Assembly (NCBI RefSeq): GCF_900186865.1
Contig: NZ_LT906480.1
Span: forward strand, 4,792,001 to 4,856,000
Length of the DNA stretch: 64,000 nt
Reading direction: 5' to 3'
Source: Stenotrophomonas maltophilia
Lineage (GTDB): Bacteria > Pseudomonadota > Gammaproteobacteria > Xanthomonadales > Xanthomonadaceae
Part shown: positions 24,041 through 30,669 of the stretch, in pieces
Layout of the letters: every line of letters starts with the position of its first letter
How positions within the stretch are numbered: position 1 is the stretch's first letter
The notes under the pieces: model-generated
Databases searched by the model: none
What the model was told of the DNA's origin: nothing
Seen by the model: only the letters and a program-made list of their open reading frames with translations
Position numbers and translations under genes: made by a program

Positions 24041-24099
24041 TGCCGGCCAGCGGCCGGCACTACCCCGCGATGAACGGTAGTGCCGGCCGCTGGCCGGCA
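24041..24099. repeat. inverted pair of SMAG-type palindromes
   Basis: TGCCGGCCAGCGGCCGGCACTAC and GTAGTGCCGGCCGCTGGCCGGCA face each other across 12 bases, so the pair can fold into one long hairpin between the convergent chemoreceptor and LysR genes. Confidence 0.88.
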
Positions 24100-24113
24100 A
24101 CCCCACCACGACC

Positions 24114-25016
24114 TCAGCGCAGGTAATCGCTCCGCGCCATCGCTTCACCCAGGTAATCCAGGAACGAGCTGATCCGCGCCGACACCGCCGTGTTGCGGTA
24201 ATACACCGCGTGGATCGGCTGGTACACATCCAGCGTCTGCGTCGCCAGCACCGGCACCAGAGTGCCGGCGGCGCGGTCGCGGTCGGTCACGAAGTCGGAC
24301 AGGCAGGTGATGCCCACGCCTTCCACCGCCAGTCGGCGTAGTGTTTCGCCGCTGGACACCGCGATATCCGGACGCACCCGCAGCAGGCCATCGACACCGC
24401 CCGGCAGCGGCCAGTGATTCAGCGATTCCGGTTCGTTGAAGCTGAGCAGCGTGTGCTGGCCCAGCGCGGCGACGCTGGCCGGTTCGCCGTGTGCCGCCAG
24501 GTAGGCCGGACTGGCCACCAGCCGCAGCTGGCAGCGACCCAACGGCCGCGCATGCAGGGTGGAGTCGGCCAGCGGCCCGATCCGGATCGCCAGGTCGGTG
24601 CGCCGTTCCAGCAGGTCGATGTAGCGCTCGGAGCTGTTCAACTCCAGCTGCACCTCCGGGTAGCGCGCGCGGTACCCGGCCACCAGCGGCGCGATCACGT
24701 GCAGCACGAACGGCATCGCCGCATCCACGCGCAGGCGCCCGGCCGGGCGCTCGCGGCGGGCGGCCATCTGTTCCTCGGCGGACTCCACCGCATCGATGAT
24801 CGCCCGTGCATGGCGCAGGTAGGCCTCGCCCTCGGCGGTCAGGTGCAGGCGGCGCGTGGTACGGGTCAACAGGGTGGTGCCGAGCTTGTCTTCCAGCCGC
24901 CCCAGCGCCCGGCTCACGCCCGACGGCGTCTGCCCCAGCTGTTCGGCGGCAGCACTGATCGACCCGCTGTCGATCACCGCGAGGAAGGCCTGCATTTCAT
25001 CGAGAGTGGTTTTCAT
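24114..25016 (-). CDS. LysR family transcriptional regulator
   Basis: A protein of 300 residues. The N-terminal helix-turn-helix (MKTTLDEMQAFLAVIDSG, then SISAAAEQLGQTPSGVSRALGRLE) is followed by the LysR substrate-binding domain with GRLRVDAAMPFVLHVIAPLV and the late segment GVGITCLSDFV. The pattern resembles the AaeR/DmlR-type subgroup that often controls a neighbouring transporter. It is divergent from an MFS exporter with a 105-base gap holding a TATTG-N9-CAATA palindrome, so regulation of that gene is likely. Effector unknown. Confidence 0.92.
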   Translation of the reverse strand: MKTTLDEMQAFLAVIDSGSISAAAEQLGQTPSGVSRALGRLEDKLGTTLLTRTTRRLHLTAEGEAYLRHARAIIDAVESAEEQMAARRERPAGRLRVDAAMPFVLHVIAPLVAGYRARYPEVQLELNSSERYIDLLERRTDLAIRIGPLADSTLHARPLGRCQLRLVASPAYLAAHGEPASVAALGQHTLLSFNEPESLNHWPLPGGVDGLLRVRPDIAVSSGETLRRLAVEGVGITCLSDFVTDRDRAAGTLVPVLATQTLDVYQPIHAVYYRNTAVSARISSFLDYLGEAMARSDYLR

Positions 25017-25024
25017 GCCGCCAT

Positions 25025-25043
25025 TATTGACTGGGCGGCAATA
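25025..25043. promoter_or_regulatory. LysR-type binding site between lysR and mfs
   Basis: TATTG-N9-CAATA lies nine bases upstream of the lysR start codon in the divergent gap. It is a perfect palindrome with the size of a LysR recognition box. Confidence 0.55.
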
Positions 25044-25121
25044 GTGATTGGCGTGAAGACCGGTTTTTCGGCAAAGGTGCGCCGCGCACACTGCGCGCCT
25101 TCCTTCCCTCCGGAGCCGGCC

Positions 25122-26336
25122 ATGATCCGTGGCATTCCCCTCGCCCTGCTGGCGCTGACCCTCGGTGCCTTCGCCATCGGCACCACCGAGTTCGTCATCG
25201 TCGGCCTGATTCCCACCATTGCCGCCGACCTGCAGGTCAGCCTGCCCTCGGCCGGCCTGCTGGTCTCGCTGTATGCCCTCGGCGTGGCCATCGGTGCGCC
25301 GGTGCTGACCGCGCTCACCGGCCGCGTGCCGCGCAAGTCGCTGCTGGTGGCGCTGATGGTGCTGTTCACCCTCGGCAACGTCATCGCCTTCCTGGCGCCG
25401 GGCTACACCTCGCTGATCGTCGCCCGAATCCTCACCGGCCTCGCCCACGGTGTGTTCTTCTCGATCGGTTCGATCATCGCCACCGCGGTGGTGCCGAAGG
25501 AGAAGGCCGCCAGCGCGATCGCCATCATGTTCACCGGCCTCACCGTGGCGCTGGTGACCGGTGTGCCGCTGGGCACCTTCATCGGCCAGCACCTGGGCTG
25601 GCGCGCCACCTTCCTGGCGGTGGCCGCGCTGGGCCTGGTCGCCCTGCTCGGCGCGCTGCTGTTCGTGCCGCGCAGCGTGCCGCAGAGTGCGCCGGCCAGC
25701 TTCCGCCAGCAGCTGGCCGTACTCGCCCAACCCCGCCTGCTGCTGGTCTATGCGATGACCGCGCTGGGCTACGGCGGCACCTTCCTGGCCTTCACCTATC
25801 TGGCGCCGATCCTGCAGGACGTCACTGGTTTCTCGGCAAACGCAGTCAGCCTGGTGCTGCTGGTGTACGGCGTGTCGGTGGCGATCGGCAACCTGTGGGG
25901 CGGGCGCATGGCCGACCGCATGGGCCCGGTGCCCGCACTGAAGCGCATCTTCGCCCTGTTGGCCGTCGTGCTGTTCGTGCTCACCTTCACCGCCTACAAC
26001 ACCTGGCTGATGCTGCTGACGGTACTGGCACTGGGTGCGGTGGCGTTCGGCAACGTGCCCGGCCTGCAGGTGTATGTGGTCAAGCAGGCTCAGCGCTATG
26101 CGCCGCAGGCCACCGACGTGGCCTCGGGGCTGAACATCGCCGCCTTCAACATCGGTATCGCGCTGGGCGCCTCGCTCGGCGGCCTGGTGGTGGAGAACAT
26201 CGGCCTGATGCACACGCCGTGGCTGGGCGCGCTGGTGGTGGTGGGCGCGTATGCATTGACCGTGCTCAGCGGCCGCCTGGACCGCCGCGACGGCATCGAT
26301 GACCGCGCCGATGGCATCGCCGTGGCCGCGCATTGA
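25122..26336 (+). CDS. MFS transporter (AraJ/YdhP-like efflux family)
   Basis: An integral membrane protein of 404 residues with twelve predicted helices, starting IPLALLALTLGAFAIGTTEFVIVGLI. The GTTEFV motif in helix 1 and the loop 2-3 segment TGRVPRKSLLV are typical of the sugar/drug efflux branch of DHA1 transporters (AraJ, YdhP, CmlA relatives). It is likely a proton-driven exporter. It is divergently paired with a LysR regulator. The ATG at 25122 follows CCGGAG. Substrate cannot be read from the sequence. Confidence 0.92.
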   Translation: MIRGIPLALLALTLGAFAIGTTEFVIVGLIPTIAADLQVSLPSAGLLVSLYALGVAIGAPVLTALTGRVPRKSLLVALMVLFTLGNVIAFLAPGYTSLIVARILTGLAHGVFFSIGSIIATAVVPKEKAASAIAIMFTGLTVALVTGVPLGTFIGQHLGWRATFLAVAALGLVALLGALLFVPRSVPQSAPASFRQQLAVLAQPRLLLVYAMTALGYGGTFLAFTYLAPILQDVTGFSANAVSLVLLVYGVSVAIGNLWGGRMADRMGPVPALKRIFALLAVVLFVLTFTAYNTWLMLLTVLALGAVAFGNVPGLQVYVVKQAQRYAPQATDVASGLNIAAFNIGIALGASLGGLVVENIGLMHTPWLGALVVVGAYALTVLSGRLDRRDGIDDRADGIAVAAH

Positions 26337-26349
26337 GATAAGTCATGCC

Positions 26350-26397
26350 GTGCCGGCGCCCTGCCGGTACGGTGGTGCAATGCACCGTTGCCGGCAC
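26350..26397 (+). repeat. two-level hairpin between mfs and dkgB-like gene
   Basis: Outer arms GTGCCGGC/GCCGGCAC and inner arms ACGGTG/CACCGT form a stacked foldback of 48 bases. It may end the transporter transcript; it is not one of the other repeat families. Confidence 0.45.
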
Positions 26398-26461
26398 GCA
26401 TGCGGCCACTGGCCTACCCTTTGCCGGATATTCGCACCTCTCCCCTCTGCTGGAGCTCCCC

Positions 26462-27271
26462 ATGACTGTCCCCGCCTTCGGTCTCGGCACCTTCCGCCTC
26501 AAAGACCAGACCGTGATCGATTCCGTGCGCAATGCGCTGGATGTCGGCTACCGCGCCATCGATACCGCGCAGATCTACGGCAATGAAGCCGAGGTCGGCC
26601 AGGCCATCGCCGATTCCGGCGTGCCGCGCGAAGAGATCTACCTGACCACCAAGGTCTGGATCACCGCGTTCAAGCGCGAAGCGCTGCTGGCCAGCCTGCA
26701 TACCAGTCTGGAAAAGCTGCGTACCGATCATGTGGACCTGACGCTGATCCACTGGCCGTCGCCGAACGACAAGGTCGACGTGCCGATGGAGGAGTACCTG
26801 CCGGCGCTGGCCGAGGCCAAGGCACAGGGCCTGACGAAGGCGATCGGCATCTCCAACTTCACCATCGCCCAGACCCGCAAGGCCATCGAGATCCTTGGCG
26901 CCGATGCCATCGCCACCAACCAGATCGAGATCCATCCCTACCTGCAGAACCGCCTGCTGGTGAAGTTCCTGCAGGACAACGGCATCCACGTCACCGCCTA
27001 CATGAGCCTGGCCTATGGCGAGGTGATCAAGGACCCGGTGATCCAGGCCATTGCCGGCCGCCACCAGGCCACCCCGGCGCAGATCGCGCTGGCCTGGGCG
27101 CTGCAGCAGGGCTTCTCGGTGATCCCGTCGTCGACCAGGCGCGAGAACCTGTCGAGCAACCTGGAAGCGGCAGCGATCCGCCTGACCGACGAAGACATGG
27201 CGCAGATCGCCAAGCTGGACCGTGGCCATCGCCTGGCGAATCCGGAAGGGATTGCACCCGCCTGGGATTGA
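26462..27271 (+). CDS. dkgB: aldo/keto reductase, 2,5-diketo-D-gluconate reductase B-like
   Basis: An NADPH-dependent reductase of 269 residues of the AKR3/AKR5 type. Catalytic residues are seen in DTAQIYGNE (Asp and Tyr, about 39-47), TTKVW (Lys, about 70) and LIHWPSP (His, about 103). The [19 protein letters not shown] and [11 protein letters not shown] cofactor segments follow. Length and motifs match E. coli DkgB (267 residues), which reduces methylglyoxal and 2,5-diketogluconate. It lies 125 bases downstream of the MFS gene with a hairpin between them. The cellular substrate is inferred from family. Confidence 0.9.
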   Translation: MTVPAFGLGTFRLKDQTVIDSVRNALDVGYRAIDTAQIYGNEAEVGQAIADSGVPREEIYLTTKVWITAFKREALLASLHTSLEKLRTDHVDLTLIHWPSPNDKVDVPMEEYLPALAEAKAQGLTKAIGISNFTIAQTRKAIEILGADAIATNQIEIHPYLQNRLLVKFLQDNGIHVTAYMSLAYGEVIKDPVIQAIAGRHQATPAQIALAWALQQGFSVIPSSTRRENLSSNLEAAAIRLTDEDMAQIAKLDRGHRLANPEGIAPAWD

Positions 27272-27302
27272 TTCCAACTGCGGTTACGGCTCGGAATCGG
27301 CA

Positions 27303-27375
27303 GGTGCCGCCCTTGGTCGGCACTGACCTCTGATGGATCATTGAAACACCGTGCGGACCAAGGTCCGCACCCACC
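27303..27375. repeat. two degenerate GTAG palindromes (GACCTTGGTC class)
   Basis: GGTGCCGCCCTTGGTCGGCAC and GTGCGGACCAAGGTCCGCACCCACC lie between convergent genes. Their GTAG heads have decayed to GGTG and CCACC. Confidence 0.55.
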
Positions 27376-27390
27376 AGAAGCGGCTTTGGC

Positions 27391-28092
27391 CTAGCCCTGC
27401 AGCAACCACCCGCGCATCGCCACACTGACCTCGTCCGGCTTCTCCATCGGGGCAAGGTGCCCGCAATCGGGCACCACCACCAGCTGCGAGTGCGGCACCA
27501 GGGCGTGCATTTCCTCGCTCACTGCCAGCGGCGTGATGCGATCGTTGGCGCCGCAGATGATCAACAGCGGATCGCGGTAGCCAGCCAGCACGTCATGGCC
27601 GTCACGGCGTTCCAGCGCACTCTGGCGCAGGAACACGTCCGCGCCCAGGCGGGCGGTCATGTCACGCACACGTTGCACCAGCACGTAATCATCCAGCCGC
27701 GAGGCATCGATGTAGCTGCGCATCAGCACATCGCCGAAGCCATGGAACTTGCCGGGCAGGCGCACGCTGGCGCGCTGGCTGCGGCGCTGTTCGGCACGTT
27801 CCGGTGAATCGGCGTGGATCGAGGTATCGACCAGCGCCAGCTGCAGCACACGCTCGGGCGCGATGCCCAGGATCTGCTGGGCGACGAAGCCACCCAGCGA
27901 GAAACCGGCGAGGGCGAAGCGTTCCGGCGCCTGCGCCAGCACGTCCTCGGCCACCGCCTGCAGGGTCTCGCCGCGAGTCTGGTCGCCTACCGTGCAATCG
28001 GCGATGTCGGCCAGATCGGCCAACTGCGCGCGCCACAGCTCAGCGTCGTTGAGCAGGCCAGGCAGCAGCAGCATGGGGATACGGTCGGTCAT
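27391..28092 (-). CDS. alpha/beta hydrolase
   Basis: A soluble hydrolase of 233 residues. The oxyanion segment LLLPGLLNDAELW is at the N-terminus, the nucleophile elbow GFSLGG places the serine near residue 91, the acid is in CGANDRITP near 183 and the histidine in PDCGHLAPMEKP near 211. The full triad and length fit small esterase/lactonase-like enzymes (BioH, RsbQ, MhpC relatives). Start at 28092 has the start codon followed directly by the hydrophobic first strand. Substrate unknown. It is monocistronic and ends before GTAG palindromes. Confidence 0.9.
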   Translation of the reverse strand: MTDRIPMLLLPGLLNDAELWRAQLADLADIADCTVGDQTRGETLQAVAEDVLAQAPERFALAGFSLGGFVAQQILGIAPERVLQLALVDTSIHADSPERAEQRRSQRASVRLPGKFHGFGDVLMRSYIDASRLDDYVLVQRVRDMTARLGADVFLRQSALERRDGHDVLAGYRDPLLIICGANDRITPLAVSEEMHALVPHSQLVVVPDCGHLAPMEKPDEVSVAMRGWLLQG

Positions 28093-28219
28093 GGGGGTAT
28101 TGTCGCGCCGGTGCGGTGGCGGCGCCATGCCAGCGACCGCGCCAAGCGCGGCGACATGCCCCGGATGAAACAGGCGCGCCGGACCCGCGCCCGCTTCTGG
28201 ATACCCTGTGGGACGCCAG

Positions 28220-28690
28220 TCAAACCGATGCCGCGGCGCATTCCTCGGCGTCGGAAGCAGGCGCCGTCGACGCCCCACGCTGGGGCCGCACCTCCTGGAC
28301 GATCCGCCCCTGCTCCATCACGAGCACGCGGTCGGCGCTGTTTATGGTCTCCGGCCTATGGGCCACGATCACCTTGGTCAGCTCCATACGCTGCACGGCT
28401 TCGTTGACCAAGCGCTCGCGCATGATATCAAGATGGCTGGTGGCCTGATCTAGAAACAGAATCCGTGGCCGGCGGTAGAGGGCGCGGGCCAGAATCACTC
28501 GCTGCTTCTGACCGCCTGAGAGCGAGTTGCCCATGTCGCCGATAAGACCGTGGTAACCCATCGCCATCCCCGCGATGTCATCATGCACCGCGGCCATTCG
28601 AGCAGCTTCCTCAATGCGCTGTTCATCGAAGCCACTGTCGAAGCCGCTGATGTTGTCGGCAATGCTTCCTGCAAACAACTGGTCATCCGG
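28220..28690 (-). pseudogene. C-terminal remnant of a bacteriocin-type ABC exporter
   Basis: About 155 residues of ABC-ATPase remain, from DDQLFAGSIADNISGFDS through the signature LSGGQKQRVILARAL to the end. Peptidase C39, membrane domain and Walker A are missing. The pattern (LFAGSIADNI, TSHLD, VIVAHRPETI) is that of CvaB/LagD-like exporters of double-glycine bacteriocins. Walker B reads ILFLDQATSHLD, with Gln where the catalytic Glu belongs, a change that would block hydrolysis. On its upstream side the frame is fused to IS5-transposase sequence (MWLFARVSELDAIP), so the gene was cut by a rearrangement. An open frame of 169 residues persists but is not a working transporter. Confidence 0.75.
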
Positions 28691-28985
28691 GATCGCATCA
28701 AGCTCGCTGACCCGGGCGAACAGCCACATCGAAGCGATCTCGTGCAGCGCTTGCTACATGCCCGGATCGCTCCAACGCATATCACTGCTGCAGCAGGTGG
28801 ATGCGCACCATCGTCTCCATCGCATACTGCGACTGACCCACGCGACCCGAACGCGGGTAATGTGGCTCGATCCGAGCCAGCAGTGCCTTCCATGGCACTA
28901 CCTAGTCCACCTCGTAAAGGAGAATCTCGCGCCGGGTCTGCTTGCGCTTGCCCAGACCCTGCGTATCGCCAAATGTCAGCTGCAT
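28684..28985 (-). pseudogene. IS5-family transposase N-terminal fragment, copy 1
   Basis: Read on the minus strand from ATG 28985: MQLTFGDTQGLGKRKQTR, then REILLYEVD-stop-VVPWKALLARIEPHYP, then METMVRIHLLQQ-stop-YAL, and finally SMWLFARVSELDAIPD. This is the first 90-100 residues of an IS5-group transposase, with a TAG after EVD and a TGA after LLQQ. The same stops occur in the inverted copy at 29693. The downstream two thirds of the transposase are replaced by the ABC-exporter remnant. Confidence 0.8.
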
Positions 28986-29156
28986 GGATGGCTTCTCAAC
29001 GTGTGTCTCTATTGTCTCTCAGGCCGCCGGCCAGCGGACAGCACTACCGAAGTAGTTGTTCAGAGCATCCTAGATGCAGGTCATGAGGACGGCAAATCTC
29101 GCTCAGCCATCAGCGACCAATGGACTAAGAATAAGCCAATCTATAGATAAATAACG

Positions 29157-29533
29157 TTAGTCATCCCCCTCGACCTGTATATCGATCTTATCCCGAAAAA
29201 TAATTGAAATTAAAGACAGGAGCAGAGCTGGAAGCCCCAAAAGAAGCACGAACGACAAAGGCGCGCCGAACGACCATAGAGCGGCCGAAAACACGGCAGC
29301 CGAAGCCCCAAGCAGCAGGAACGAGCACTTAATTTCCCTATTAGCAGGTAACTTGCCGTCGAACACATCAGCGAGAATGCGGCAACAGAAACTCCGACCT
29401 CCTGAGGAACCTGCAAAGGCTCAGCACCCCGAAGCGCCGCCACCAGCATCAGCGCTGAGGCAAACGCCATTGCTACCAGGGAAATAAAATAGAACTTGCC
29501 ATGCCGCCCATCAAATCCATCAGTAATCTTCAT
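29157..29533 (-). pseudogene. frameshifted small membrane protein, immunity-like
   Basis: A start at 29533 (MKITDGFDGRHGKFYF, with GAGGG upstream) encodes two hydrophobic helices (ISLVAMAFASALMLVAAL and the SVAAFSLMCSTASYLLIG region). The reading then needs a one-base shift near 29350 to continue into FLLLGASAAVFSAALWSFG, VLLLGLPALLLSLISIIF and the charged end DKIDIQVEGDD. The intact protein would have four membrane segments and about 125 residues. The stretch is clearly AT-richer than its surroundings. Size, topology and position between bacteriocin-exporter and peptide remnants suggest a former immunity protein; this is inference. Confidence 0.55.
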
Positions 29534-29541
29534 ATCGACCC

Positions 29542-29691
29542 TCAAAGGATCGCAGGGCGAAAGCCCCGCGATCCAGCCAATGATTTACCAGCGCTAAGGA
29601 TGTTCTGAACAGCTCCCTGCGAACTGTGCAGCAGTGCCCGCCACAGATTGCCGCTTCGGGGGACACTATTGATTCGCGTAGTGGAATACAT
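29542..29691 (-). CDS. possible bacteriocin-like peptide remnant
   Basis: An open frame of 49 residues, MYSTTRINSVPRSGNLWRAL with a C-terminal part rich in Gly, Ala and Ser (SAGKSLAGSRGF). It ends nine bases before the start of the immunity-like gene, on the same strand. No double-glycine leader is present. Its upstream end coincides with the border of the inverted transposase fragment, so a leader may have been lost. It may also be a chance frame. Confidence 0.3.
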   Translation of the reverse strand: MYSTTRINSVPRSGNLWRALLHSSQGAVQNILSAGKSLAGSRGFRPAIL

Positions 29692-29692
29692 C

Positions 29693-29980
29693 ATACGGCT
29701 GACATTTGGGGATGCGCAGGGCCTGGGCAAGCGCAAGCAGACCCGGCGCGAGATTCTCCTTTACGAGGTGGACTAGGTAGTGCCATGGAAGGCACTACCG
29801 GCCCGGATCGAGCCACATTACCCGCGTTCGGGTCGCGTGGGTCGGTCACCGTATGCGATGGAGACGATGCTGCGCATCCACCTGCTGCAGCAGTGATATG
29901 CGTTTGAGCAATTCGGGCATGTAGCAAGCGTTGCACGAGATTGATTCGATGCGGCTGTTCGAACGGCTCACCAGTCGTTC
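29693..29980 (+). pseudogene. IS5-family transposase N-terminal fragment, copy 2 (inverted)
   Basis: On the plus strand the frame reads IRLTFGDAQGLGKRKQTR, then EVD-stop-VVPWKALPARIEPHYP, METMLRIHLLQQ-stop-YAF and SMRLFERLTSRSQ. The start codon is ATA. Both in-frame stops match copy 1 exactly and the two copies are nearly identical over about 265 bases, so one is an inverted duplicate of the other rather than an independent insertion. Confidence 0.8.
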
Positions 29981-30640
29981 TCAGGTCAAGATGCCCTGCA
30001 TAACTCGCGTGGACTCCATGCCAAGCGTCGAGAAGAGTCATGACGATTGCTCTGGTCCATCAACTGCCGCATTGAAACCAATACGGACTTGGCGTCCTTG
30101 CAGGAATCAGCCGCAGCTGCAGCTGCAGCTCAAGCGGCATCCTTGCAAAGTGATCATTTCGACGCGTGCTCTTCCCGAATCCGCTCGCGCCTGACGTCGA
30201 CACGCCTGGCTATCACAATGACAACCGCTCCTATGAACAAGAACGGCAAGGTCCGACCGTCTGCAGTTGCCGCCACCATAGCTAGGCAGCACACGCAGAT
30301 GGCGTCGCCGCCACGCCGTGGCGCAATGGTAGCGTTGCTTCTTCGCTGAGTTGAAGAGCGAAATGCGTCAGTAGCCGCTTCTTTCCTTCTGGTGATTCAG
30401 TCACTCCTACGCAAGAGACACAGCAGGCACCCGGTACGCCGACATGCGTGGACCACTCGGACGTCACTGGCGTAGGGTATAAGCCATCGTTGTAGTCTAT
30501 ATTCAATCGTCGGAACGACTGACAGCAGCGCAATCATCAGCATGAGCTTGCTTTACGACGCCACCGATGTGATGACTGGACTGACCGAGGTGCTGTGCTA
30601 TGGCACGGCGGTGGTGGTGGAACCGTTGCGCTGACAAGGC
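29981..30640. other. degenerate AT-richer segment without a clear gene
   Basis: No convincing gene is present. On the minus strand at 30154-30279 a 41-codon frame encodes MVAATADGRTLPFLFIGAVV followed by IVIARRVDVRRERIREEHASK, a single membrane segment with a basic tail. The same frame continues upstream without a start, so it may be the end of a decayed membrane protein. Base composition is closer to the bacteriocin remnants than to the chromosome, so the decayed island probably extends to about 30600. Confidence 0.4.
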
Positions 30641-30664
30641 CGCCGGGCATGGCCCGGCGCTACC
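30641..30664. repeat. GTAG palindrome, CCGGGC subfamily
   Basis: CGCCGGGCATGGCCCGGCG followed by CTACC, a close relative of the element at 14735, just downstream of the pat-like gene. Confidence 0.6.
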
Positions 30665-30669
30665 CGGAA

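Noticed and set aside
28575..29150. A 191-codon plus-strand frame with an apparently natural sequence (QRISLLQQVDAHHRLHR)
   Set aside because: This is the antisense of the IS5 transposase fragment; the minus-strand reading MQLTFGD...RKQTRRE is the genuine one.
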